This document shows positions 51,691 through 64,000 of a stretch of 64,000 nucleotides of DNA, piece after piece. The notes under the pieces were generated by a model that was not told the DNA's origin, did not search any database, and was given only the letters and a program-made list of their open reading frames with translations. Numbering within the stretch: the stretch's first letter is position 1; the number at the start of each line of letters is the position of its first letter. The translations under genes and the position numbers were made by a program. Origin of the DNA: Sphingomonas sp. Leaf10 (GTDB lineage Bacteria; Pseudomonadota; Alphaproteobacteria; Sphingomonadales; Sphingomonadaceae); NCBI RefSeq assembly GCF_001421245.1, contig NZ_LMKE01000028.1, positions 22,756 through 86,755 on the forward strand. The letters are read 5' to 3'.

Positions 51691-53187
51691 TTAACCCGGC
51701 CGTTTCAACACGAAGGTCGTAACCGACCGGGGCGGCGCCACCATTGTGCTCCCCGCAACCGGCGCCGCATTGTGCGTCGCGTCGGTCACGATCGTCTCGG
51801 ACAGGCGATAGCCCCCGGCAGCCAGCGACAGGTCGCGGCGGACCGGCCCCGGGTTCACATGCACCACGACCAGCGTCGCACCATCGGCGGATAAGGCGGC
51901 GATGCTGTCCATGTCGTCGATCGGGAGCAGCCGGTACCCGGGCCGGACATAGCGGCTGAAATTGGCCATCGCCCAATATTTGCGGGTGATGTGGATCGAC
52001 TCCGGACGCGGGGCGGCTGCGGTCAGGTCCATCTTGATGAGACCCCAGTTCGATCCCGGCTTGCCGTCGCGTGCACTGATATTTTCGACCGCCTGCCAGA
52101 ATACCCATGCCGCCGGTTCCAGCCGCCGGATGTCGCCGACGACATGTTCGGCAAAGGCGAGCGCGGTCGCCATGCTTTCGAAATTCTCCGGGTCCTTGTC
52201 GGCGCTCATGTCGTGCTCGCTCATCCACAGGCGGATGTCGGCGGCGCGCGCAATGTCGCGAACGGCGGTCTGGTGGGTGTTGGCATAGCTATGGACGTTC
52301 AACTGCCCGACCCGAGCGCGCGTCGCCGGGTTCCAGCCGGCCCAGTCGGCGACGAACAACGTCGAATTGGTCTCGTCAGGGGCGGCGATCACCGTCTTCA
52401 GCCCGCGTGCCTTCAGCGCGGCGTCGGCGGCATCGATCATCCTGCCCTGCCGCGCCGGGCTCCAGTGCGCGCCTTCCTGCGTATTGGCGGCGAACCAGTA
52501 ATCGGTGTTCGGCTCGTTGACCGGGGACAAGGTGCGAAAGGTGAGGCGGTGACGGCGTTGCAGTTCGTCGACCACCCGCGCCAGATAGGTCGCGAATTGT
52601 GGCTCGGCACCGGGGCGCAGATTGTCGTCGCTACCCTTGGTCGCGCCCGACACCCGCCCGCTGACGGTCATGAACCATGGCGGTGAATTGGAGAATGCTT
52701 CGAAGATCGGCTGGCGGACGCGGCTGCGGATCGCATCCAGCCACCAGCGCTGATGTGCATCGGCCGACCAGTCCCACATCGTCGGATCCTCGGGCCGCCA
52801 CCAATCGCTGCCGGTGGCGCCGGCCGGTCGTCGCCAGAAGCCCGGTACGGCCGCTCCGGTGCGCAGATAGCGCGGGGTATCGGCGGCATTGCCCCCGCCG
52901 ATATTGTAGCGCGCGATCGTCCAGCCGAGGCCGTTCGGTCCGTAGAATAGATCGGCCAGCCGCTCACGCGTCGCATCGGGATAGCCGCCGGTGACGTTCG
53001 CGAACCAGGCGAGCGCGGTGCCCCATCCCTCGAACGTCGTCCCCGGCCGGTCGGTCGCGACATGCAGCGTGATCGCGACCGTTGCCGGCGCGGCTTCGGT
53101 CGGTGTCTGCGCCACGCCGGGCGCGGCCATACCGGCCAGCAGCAGCATCGCCGCCAGTTTTCGCATCGTCCGCCGCCGTACCGCCAT
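51691..53187 (-). CDS. GH30 family glycoside hydrolase, endo-beta-1,6-galactanase-like
   Basis: This 498-residue exported enzyme has a signal peptide ending GVAQ. The barrel begins TFEGWGTALAWFANVTGGYP, then GLGWTIARYNIGGGNA, which resembles fungal endo-beta-1,6-galactanases of GH30 more than glucosylceramidases. Catalytic Glu residues are expected in LSPVNEPNTDYW (acid/base) and RLWMSEHDMS (nucleophile). A C-terminal beta-sandwich follows. Start ATG 53187 lies eight bases after AGGAG; ATG 53193 is too close. A TTGTCCGACAA site is 13 bases upstream. Confidence 0.82.
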   Translation of the reverse strand: MAVRRRTMRKLAAMLLLAGMAAPGVAQTPTEAAPATVAITLHVATDRPGTTFEGWGTALAWFANVTGGYPDATRERLADLFYGPNGLGWTIARYNIGGGNAADTPRYLRTGAAVPGFWRRPAGATGSDWWRPEDPTMWDWSADAHQRWWLDAIRSRVRQPIFEAFSNSPPWFMTVSGRVSGATKGSDDNLRPGAEPQFATYLARVVDELQRRHRLTFRTLSPVNEPNTDYWFAANTQEGAHWSPARQGRMIDAADAALKARGLKTVIAAPDETNSTLFVADWAGWNPATRARVGQLNVHSYANTHQTAVRDIARAADIRLWMSEHDMSADKDPENFESMATALAFAEHVVGDIRRLEPAAWVFWQAVENISARDGKPGSNWGLIKMDLTAAAPRPESIHITRKYWAMANFSRYVRPGYRLLPIDDMDSIAALSADGATLVVVHVNPGPVRRDLSLAAGGYRLSETIVTDATHNAAPVAGSTMVAPPRSVTTFVLKRPG

Positions 53188-53200
53188 CCGCATTCTCCTA

Positions 53201-53211
53201 TTGTCCGACAA
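53201..53211. promoter_or_regulatory. Shared palindrome upstream of GH30 gene
   Basis: TTGTCCGACAA, symmetric around the central base. The same pattern TTGTCNGACAA is found at 59245-59255, with variants at 54017-54027 and 54044-54054, all within this locus. A likely binding site for the GntR-type regulator at 53250-53954. Confidence 0.7.
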
Positions 53212-53249
53212 GTTCCACATGATGGACGGCTGGTTCATTTGATGAAACG

Positions 53250-53954
53250 TCAGCCGATCGACAATTGCGTATCCTCACGCGCCTGCTGCAACAGCGCGAC
53301 CGTCGCCTCGCGCGCGCCGCCCGCGTCCCCGGCCGCGATCGCGGCGAACAGCTGGCGATGCTGCGGGATCGAGTCACGTGGCTGGCGGCTCTTGCGGTGC
53401 TTGAACATCGTCGTCCACCGCACCGCCGCCCCAATACTCCCCGCCAAACTGACCAGTAGTTCGTTCGACGTTGCCTCGAGGATGATGTGGTGGAAACGCT
53501 GGTCGGCGGCCTGTCCGGTGGGGCTGGCCAGGCCATAGCGCGCCATTTCCTCCAGCGCGTGGCCCATTTGCGACAATTGCTCACCGGTGCGCAGTCGTGC
53601 GGCCAGCTCGGCGGCGGCCGGCTCCACGATCATCCGCAACTGGAACAGGTTGTCGACGAAACCGGCCGGCGGTTCGCCTTCAAACATCCATGCCAGCACG
53701 TCGGGATCGAGCAGGTTCCAGCGTGCGCGGTCGCATACCCTGGTGCCGGTCTTGGGCTTGCTGACGATCAGTCCCTTGCCCGACAACATCCGCAGCGCTT
53801 CCCGCACGACGCCACGAGAGATCCCGCGTTGTTCGGCCAGATCATATTCGCCGGGCAGGATCGATCCGGGCGGATAGCGTCCGGTAACGATCGCAATGCC
53901 GATGTCGCGCGCCGTCTGGGCGTGTGCCGATGCCGTATTCCGGTCGTGCGTCAA
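53250..53954 (-). CDS. FCD-domain GntR family transcriptional regulator
   Basis: This 234-residue dimeric regulator has an N-terminal winged helix (GRYPPGSILPGEYDLAEQRG, then ISRGVVREALRMLSGKGLIV). The C-terminal helical FCD (FadR/UxuR-type) ligand-binding domain has the metal/ligand Asp/His set in DNLFQLRMIVEPAAAELAA and QRFHHIILEATSNELL, and QHRQLFAAIAAGDA. It is divergent from the TonB receptor and beside the GH30 gene. It probably senses a galactose- or arabinose-derived metabolite. Confidence 0.92.
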   Translation of the reverse strand: MTHDRNTASAHAQTARDIGIAIVTGRYPPGSILPGEYDLAEQRGISRGVVREALRMLSGKGLIVSKPKTGTRVCDRARWNLLDPDVLAWMFEGEPPAGFVDNLFQLRMIVEPAAAELAARLRTGEQLSQMGHALEEMARYGLASPTGQAADQRFHHIILEATSNELLVSLAGSIGAAVRWTTMFKHRKSRQPRDSIPQHRQLFAAIAAGDAGGAREATVALLQQAREDTQLSIG

Positions 53955-54016
53955 TGCTCTGTCTCGCTCCTGCTTCCCTAACCTGACGCAATCCGAAAAA
54001 TCGTCAACATGGTATA

Positions 54017-54054
54017 TTGTTTAACAAATAGGATACGGTTATTATGTCGGACAA
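54017..54054. promoter_or_regulatory. Two palindromes between GntR regulator and TonB receptor
   Basis: TTGTTTAACAA (54017-54027) is a perfect dyad related to the TTGTCNGACAA pattern, and ATGTCGGACAA (54044-54054) matches it with one change. Both lie in the 160-base gap between the divergent regulator and receptor genes, so auto- and cross-regulation from here is likely. Confidence 0.6.
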
Positions 54055-54114
54055 CTGGACGGCGTCACGACGCGATCATGCGCGACGACCGCCCGGTCAT
54101 TGGGGAGGATGACG

Positions 54115-56958
54115 ATGGCTTCTTTGCGTAGTTCGTTCCGTGTCGGCACGTCGCTGGTCGCGATGGGGATCGCAGGACTGGCACAGGTCGCGGTAGCGCA
54201 GGACGCGCCGACGCGCGGTTCGCTGAACGCTGCACAGGCCGCCGAACAGGGCGTCGACGGTGACGACATCGTCGTGACCGGCGTGCGCGAGAGCCTTCGC
54301 ACCGCACAGGCGATCAAGCGCAACTCCGATCAGATCGTCGATTCGGTCAGCGCGCAGGACATCGGCAAGCTCCCCGACGTCAACACCACCGAAGCGTTGC
54401 AACGCATCACCGGCGTGCAGATCCAGCGCCGCTATGGCGAAGGCGCCACCGATTTCGACCACCGGACCCAGCCGGCGATCACCGTCCGCGGCCTGACCCA
54501 GGTGCAGAACTTCCTCGACGGCCGCGCCGTCTATTCGGCATCGGGCGGCCGTGCGTTCGATCTCGAAGGGATCCCGCCCGAACTGCTCTCGGGCATCGAC
54601 GTGTACAAGAACGCGCCCGCCAACATCATCGAAGGCGGCGTCGGCGGCGCGGTCAATCTGCGTACGCGCCGTCCGTTCGATTCGAACAAGGAAGTCATCA
54701 GCGTTACGGCCCGCGGCAACTATTACGACCGCGTCGACAAGCCGGGCTATGCCTTTTCCGGCCTCTATTCCAATCGCTACGACACCAGCATCGGCGAGAT
54801 CGGCCTGTTGGTGAACGCGGTCTATTCGAAGAGCCAGTATCGTCAGGACGGCCTGCTCGCCGGCCCGTTCGGCGAAGCGCGCCCCGGATCGATCGCCAAT
54901 GCGCCGTCCAACGCGCAGATTCCCTATGGTTTCGAAGTCTATGACGACACCGGCGACCGCAAGCGCTTCGGCATCGCCGCCGCCGTCCAGTGGCAGGCCA
55001 GCGACGACCTGCTGCTGACGGCGCAGTATCAGGGGACCAAATACTGGTTCAACCGCACCGGCGCCTATTATTACGATTTCAACAACCTGCCCGGCAATCA
55101 GTATGATTCGCAGGGCCGGGTGACGCAGTACAACACGCTGCCGACGCCGGGTGCCGCCTTCACCTTCAACGACGATGGCTATGCGACCAGCGGTTCGCTG
55201 TCGCCGCAGACGTTCGAAACCGGCCGTTTCGACCAGGAATTGTGGAGCGCGTCGCAGAACCTGACCTTCAACGCCGCATGGCAGGCGACCGACCGCGCAA
55301 AGGTCAGCTTCGACGTCCAGTATCTGACGTCCTATTACAATGCCGACCGCAACGGCCACGTCCTGTCGCTGTACAGCCGCACCGGGCAGAACGCGACCGG
55401 CCAATATGGCAGCACGGTCGCGCCGCATCCGTCGACCGTTACCTTCGACCTGCGCGGCAAATATCCGCGCTGGGACGTGACCAACCCGGCGGTGCTGAAC
55501 AATCCGGCGAACTACTCGCTGCCGTTCATCGCCGACTCGCTCCAGCGCAACGACGCCGATACGCTCGCCCTAGCCTATGACCTCGAATATGAGGTCGAGG
55601 GCAATTTCCTGAAGAAGCTGCGCGGCGGGGGGCGCTATGCCGACAATTCGATCGAACTACGCGGCACGTGGAACGGCGTCTGTCTGTATCAGGGGATCGC
55701 GCCGGGCTGCCGAGACGTGCCGCAGGGGACGCCGCTAATCCCGCTCACCAATTTCCCGCAGCTGGCGATGAAGGGTCCGTCGAAGAACTGGTTCGACGGC
55801 AATACCGTCACCGGCGGCATCCTGTATCCCGCCTTCCCCGCCGGCGACGGTGTCTGGGAACAGACCAAGGCGCTCTACGCGCTGTTCGGTGCGCAGACCA
55901 AGGACGCGTTCACCCCGGGTGACCTGAATACCCAGACCGAGAAGACCTATACCGCGTGGGGTATCGCCGATTACGCGTTCGACGTCGGCAGCGTGAAGCT
56001 CGACGGCGGTCTCGGTATCCGCATCGTCAAGACCAAGACCACCTCGATCGGTACCCAGTTCAACAATAACGGCAGCATCTCGCCGCTGTCGGTCGGCAAC
56101 GACTATACCAACGTCCTGCCCAGCGTGAACATCCGCGCCCGCTTCACCGACCAGTTCCAGATGCGCTTCGCCTATTCGAAGGGCGTGGCGCGGCCGAACT
56201 TCGACGTGCTGTCGACCAACGTCACGTTGCAGAACCCGAACCAGGTCGATCCCAGCAACGGGCTGCCCTTCGCCAATTCGGGCAATCCCTATCTGCGCCC
56301 GATCAAATCGGACAATCTCGACCTGACCGCCGAATGGTATTTCGCGCCGACCGGATCGCTGACCGCCGGCCTGTTCTACAAGTCGGTCAACGGCTTCCTG
56401 TCGAGCGGCCGGTTCATCGGCACCTATGGCGGACGGTCGTACAACGTGAATTCGTCGGTCAATTCGGGCGACGGCACGGTCAAGGGGCTGGAGGCCGGCT
56501 ATCAGCAGTTCTTCGACTTCCTGCCGGGGTTGCTGAGTGGCCTGGGCGTGCAGGCCAACTACACCTATGTCGACTCGAACGTGGAGAACCCGTTCTCGTC
56601 GTCGGCGAACAACCTGCCGTCGTCGCTGCCGCTCGAGAAGCTGTCGAAGCATAGCTACAATCTGATCGGCCTGTACGAAAAGGGGCCGATCACCGCCCGC
56701 GTCGCGTGGAACTGGCGGTCGAGCTATCTGGAACAAACGACCGGCAGCGGCGCCAACGGCCAGGGCCAGTTCGCCAAGCCCTATGCCTCGCTCGACGCGT
56801 CGATCAGCTACAACCTGACCGACAAGATCGCGGTATCGGCCGACGTCGTGAACCTGAACAACCGCATGAACGTGCTCTACATCGGCACGCCGTCGGCACC
56901 GCTGCAATATCAGCTGAACGACCGCCGTTTCGGGCTGTCGGTCCGGGCAACCTATTGA
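54115..56958 (+). CDS. TonB-dependent receptor, large carbohydrate type
   Basis: This 947-residue outer-membrane receptor has a signal peptide ending VAVAQ. The plug begins DDIVVTGVRESLRTAQAIKR and has IGKLPDVNTTEALQRITGVQ, typical of the large oligosaccharide receptors in Caulobacter and sphingomonads. The C-terminus ends RFGLSVRATY. ATG 54115 follows GGGGAGG by eight bases. It is the first gene of the predicted import unit and is followed by a strong terminator. Confidence 0.95.
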   Translation: MASLRSSFRVGTSLVAMGIAGLAQVAVAQDAPTRGSLNAAQAAEQGVDGDDIVVTGVRESLRTAQAIKRNSDQIVDSVSAQDIGKLPDVNTTEALQRITGVQIQRRYGEGATDFDHRTQPAITVRGLTQVQNFLDGRAVYSASGGRAFDLEGIPPELLSGIDVYKNAPANIIEGGVGGAVNLRTRRPFDSNKEVISVTARGNYYDRVDKPGYAFSGLYSNRYDTSIGEIGLLVNAVYSKSQYRQDGLLAGPFGEARPGSIANAPSNAQIPYGFEVYDDTGDRKRFGIAAAVQWQASDDLLLTAQYQGTKYWFNRTGAYYYDFNNLPGNQYDSQGRVTQYNTLPTPGAAFTFNDDGYATSGSLSPQTFETGRFDQELWSASQNLTFNAAWQATDRAKVSFDVQYLTSYYNADRNGHVLSLYSRTGQNATGQYGSTVAPHPSTVTFDLRGKYPRWDVTNPAVLNNPANYSLPFIADSLQRNDADTLALAYDLEYEVEGNFLKKLRGGGRYADNSIELRGTWNGVCLYQGIAPGCRDVPQGTPLIPLTNFPQLAMKGPSKNWFDGNTVTGGILYPAFPAGDGVWEQTKALYALFGAQTKDAFTPGDLNTQTEKTYTAWGIADYAFDVGSVKLDGGLGIRIVKTKTTSIGTQFNNNGSISPLSVGNDYTNVLPSVNIRARFTDQFQMRFAYSKGVARPNFDVLSTNVTLQNPNQVDPSNGLPFANSGNPYLRPIKSDNLDLTAEWYFAPTGSLTAGLFYKSVNGFLSSGRFIGTYGGRSYNVNSSVNSGDGTVKGLEAGYQQFFDFLPGLLSGLGVQANYTYVDSNVENPFSSSANNLPSSLPLEKLSKHSYNLIGLYEKGPITARVAWNWRSSYLEQTTGSGANGQGQFAKPYASLDASISYNLTDKIAVSADVVNLNNRMNVLYIGTPSAPLQYQLNDRRFGLSVRATY

Positions 56959-56967
56959 TCCCCACCT

Positions 56968-57005
56968 GCCGGCGTGGTGACGTTCGCCACGCCGGCAATT
57001 TTTTT
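56968..57005 (+). terminator. Rho-independent terminator after the TonB receptor
   Basis: GCCGGCGTGG pairs perfectly with CCACGCCGGC, loop of nine bases, then AA and a run of seven T. It ends 16 bases before the DUF6445 start, so partial read-through would give high receptor and low downstream expression. Confidence 0.88.
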
Positions 57006-57021
57006 GGGGGACAAGTGTACC

Positions 57022-57719
57022 ATGCGGATCATGCTGGATCGGGTGACCGTCCATCATGTCGGGAACGAACGCGAACCCGTCATGGTCATCGATGCTGCCA
57101 CCGGCGCCGTCGACGCACTGGTCGATCGTGCCGCGACCCGCGCCACCTTTGCGCCGGCGGCCAGCGTCGGCAGTCATTATCCCGGTTTGCTCGGCACCGC
57201 TCCGACCGCCTATATCGACGGGCTGGTCCGCGATGTCCTGCCCCTGCTCTCGCACCATTTCGGCGGACAGGCGCTGCGCCCGGTCCGCGCACGCGGCAAT
57301 TTTTCGTTGGTGACGACCGATCCGGCCGATTTGTCGGTCGAACAGCGTGCGCCGCATGTCGATGCCGCCGACCGGTTGCAATTCGCGGCGGTCCATTATC
57401 TGTGCGCCGGGGATCAGGGCGGCACCGGCTTTTTCCGCCACCGCGCCACCGGCTTCGAAACCATCGATGCCGATCGCCTGCCCAGCTATGATGCCGCCCG
57501 ACGCGCGGAGGAAGACCGCTCCGGCGACGGCTATCCCGGACAGGGTGACGATCCCGCCTTCGCGCCGATCGCCCAGTGCCGGGCGGTGCGCGACCGGATC
57601 GTCCTGTACCGTGCAGCGCTGCTCCATTCGGGGCTGATCGCGCGGGTACCCGACCATGCCGACGACCCGCGTCGCGGGCGGCTGACCGGCAATCTCTTCC
57701 TGCAATGCGCGGTGGCGGC

Positions 57720-57723
<4 letters not shown>
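57022..57723 (+). CDS. DUF6445 family protein
   Basis: This 233-residue protein is a common companion of TonB receptors and tryptophan halogenase-like genes in sphingomonads and Caulobacter. Notable segments are SVGSHYPGLLGTAPTAYI, GNFSLVTTDPADLS, QRAPHVDAADRLQFAAVHYL, and GGTGFFRHRATGFETI. The HxD in PHVDA with a later LHS gives a 2-oxoglutarate dioxygenase-like impression. Its stop overlaps the halogenase start by four bases. Confidence 0.75.
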
Positions 57724-62493
<4,770 letters not shown>

Positions 62494-62494
<1 letters not shown>

Positions 62495-63849
62495 TGCGGG
62501 GCGCGGGAGTCGCCGTGGTGCTGGCGGCGGGACTGCTGGTCGCCGCCGCCGCGCCCGCGCCGCGCTGGGACAGCCCCGGCGCGGCCAATCCGCTGTTGCC
62601 GGGCTATTTCGCCGATCCGTCGATCGTCCGCGATGGCGGGCGCTGGTATATCTTTGCCACCATCGATCCATGGGGTGACGACCGGCTGGGGTTGTGGACG
62701 TCGGAGAACGGCCGCGACTGGCGCTTCTCGATGCCGAACTGGCCGACCAAGGCGGCGGCGACCAGCCCGTCCTCGGGCGATTCGAAGGTCTGGGCGCCAT
62801 CGGTGGTGAAGGCCGCCAATGGTCGCTGGTACATGTTTGTCTCGGTCGGCAGCGAGGTGTGGGTCGGCAGCGCCGCCTCGCCCGCCGGTCCGTGGGCCGA
62901 CGCCAATGGCGGCAAGCCGCTGATCGCGAAAGCCTTCGCCCCCGATTATCACATGATCGATGCCGAAGCGTTCATCGACGATGACGGACAGGCCTATCTT
63001 TATTGGGGATCGGGCTGGAACTGGACCAACGGGCACTGTTTCGTCGTGAAGCTGAAGCCCGACATGGTGACCTTCGACGGCACGCCCCGCGACGTCACCC
63101 CCCCCAATTATTTCGAAGGGCCGTTCATGGTCCGGCAGGGCAAGCATTATCTGCTGACCTATAGCGACGGCAAGACGACGACCGACACCTACAAGGTGCG
63201 CTACGCGATCGGTGACACGCCGTTCGGGCCTTTTCGTGAGGGGCCGGACAGCCCTATCCTGTCGACCGATACCGCGCGGTCGGTCATCAGCCCCGGCCAT
63301 CACGCCGTGTTCCGGTCGGGTGGCCAGCCCTATATCCTGTATCACCGGCAGGGCCTGCCCTTTCCGCCGCCGGGCGATGCGGTGCTGCGGCAGATCGCGG
63401 TCGATCCGCTGACGATCCGGCCCGATGGCAGCATCGCAAAGGCGGTACCGAGCCATGGCGGCGCGGTGAACGGCTTCGCTGCGCGGCGCGATGCGGGCCT
63501 GCGCTGGCGGGCGAGCGGGCAGGGCAGCGACGCGCTGCACGGACCGCAGCGGGCGGCGGACGACAATTACGCGACGTGGTGGGCGCCAGCCAAGGGAGCA
63601 TCCCCGCAACTTACCGCCGATCTGGGCGCGGTGCGGCCAGTGAAAGGCAGCGCGCTCCGGATGCGTTTCCCGACGCAGCGCTACACGCTGTCGGTCGAAG
63701 GATCGCCTGACGGCCGGGTCTGGCAAAAGCTGGCGACGGTGGATCAGGCAACCGGATCGCCGATCGAACTGAGCCACCCCGCCCAGGTCCGCTATCTGCG
63801 GTTGCAGGTTCCGGTGGATGCCGGTGTGTGGGAGTGGACGCTGCGGTAG
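62494..63849 (+). CDS. GH43 family glycoside hydrolase with C-terminal F5/8-type domain
   Basis: This 451-residue exported five-bladed beta-propeller enzyme has the three acidic catalytic residues D41 (GYFADPSIV), D156 (MIDAEAFIDDDG) and E208 (NYFEGPFMV). Typical activities are alpha-L-arabinofuranosidase, beta-xylosidase or exo-beta-1,3-galactanase. The last ~120 residues (ATWWAPAKGASPQLTADLGA and YLRLQV) look like a discoidin-type sugar-binding domain. It is coupled to GH2, so removal of side groups before galactose release is likely. Confidence 0.9.
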
Positions 63850-63917
63850 CGTAAGCGCACCGCAACTGTGGTCGGACGTGCGCTGGGCGTGCAGGAGCGA
63901 CCGATCTTCGCGACCTG

Positions 63918-63940
63918 CTCCCCTCCCTGACAAGGGAGGG
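63918..63940. repeat. Family C hairpin after the GH43 gene
   Basis: CTCCCCTCCCTGACAAGGGA continuing GGG, a hairpin shared in sequence with 19626 and 31321. The window ends before a full right arm can be seen, so the element is partial here. Confidence 0.65.
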
Positions 63941-64000
63941 ACTGTTTACACCGGCAGCATTTTGGATTCTTGTCTGTTCCCGAGGGTTGAGACAGGGAGG

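Noticed and set aside
51691..53187. GH30 enzyme considered as a glucosylceramidase.
   Set aside because: The N-terminal barrel motifs and the neighbouring galactosidase-type enzymes fit galactanase-like GH30 members better; the exact subfamily remains unproven.
53384..53389. CACGTG core inside the GntR gene, with similar cores at 36635 and 55665.
   Set aside because: The flanking bases do not match the parS arms, so these are chance hexamers.

Overview
The window is a GC-rich alphaproteobacterial chromosome segment, most likely from a Sphingomonas-type organism (Sphingomonadaceae). The evidence is the gene content and order: ppsR, maf, aroE, coaE, dnaQ on one side and hemE, hemJ, rho, mnmE, mnmG, rsmG, parA, parB on the other, together with MmcB, DUF1491, DUF6489, DUF4169, a FdI-type ferredoxin beside CarD, several large TonB-dependent receptors, and dispersed palindromic intergenic repeats. 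No transposase, prophage, CRISPR array, tRNA or rRNA gene was recognised.

Layout. 1-9.9 kb: the end of pheT, an aldose epimerase, release factor 3, a TonB receptor/MFS transporter/TetR module, and a DUF177/cytochrome bc1 chaperone pair divergent from bamE. Three copies of one long inverted repeat sit exactly at gene 3' ends here. 10-15 kb: an RcnB-like protein, a two-gene NfrB/NfrA-like glycan synthase and outer-membrane module, and a TauE/TIGR02186 pair. 15-22 kb: a minus-strand housekeeping block (mmcB, cell wall hydrolase, ptsN/hpf, dnaQ, coaE, aroE, maf, ppsR). 22.1-22.4 kb: a probable replication origin with three perfect DnaA boxes, one near-match and an AT-rich stretch, where gene direction switches. 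22.4-33.2 kb: a plus-strand block from hemE to parB and a HerA-like ATPase. Six parS-like sites lie between 1.0 and 38.1 kb, so the window appears to be the origin/centromere region of the chromosome.

33-51.6 kb: an M23 peptidase, an SUV3-like helicase followed by an S4 protein, fdxA and carD; two tandem GIN-domain envelope proteins; an Old Yellow Enzyme; a three-gene envelope cluster around an M48 protease; an aromatic aminotransferase; glutaredoxin; COQ9; feoAB; a GH114 hydrolase; and ssb.

51.7-63.8 kb: a carbohydrate-use locus with a GH30 enzyme resembling endo-beta-1,6-galactanases, an FCD-type GntR regulator, a large TonB receptor, a DUF6445 protein, a flavin-dependent tryptophan-halogenase-like protein, a GH2 beta-galactosidase and a GH43 enzyme. 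I infer a type II arabinogalactan (arabinogalactan-protein side chain) target. One palindrome, TTGTCNGACAA, is found upstream of the GH30 gene, in the regulator/receptor intergenic region and upstream of the GH2 gene, which suggests a single local regulon.

Start codons were chosen from ribosome binding sites and family N-termini. Family assignments come from recognising motifs by eye, not from database searches.
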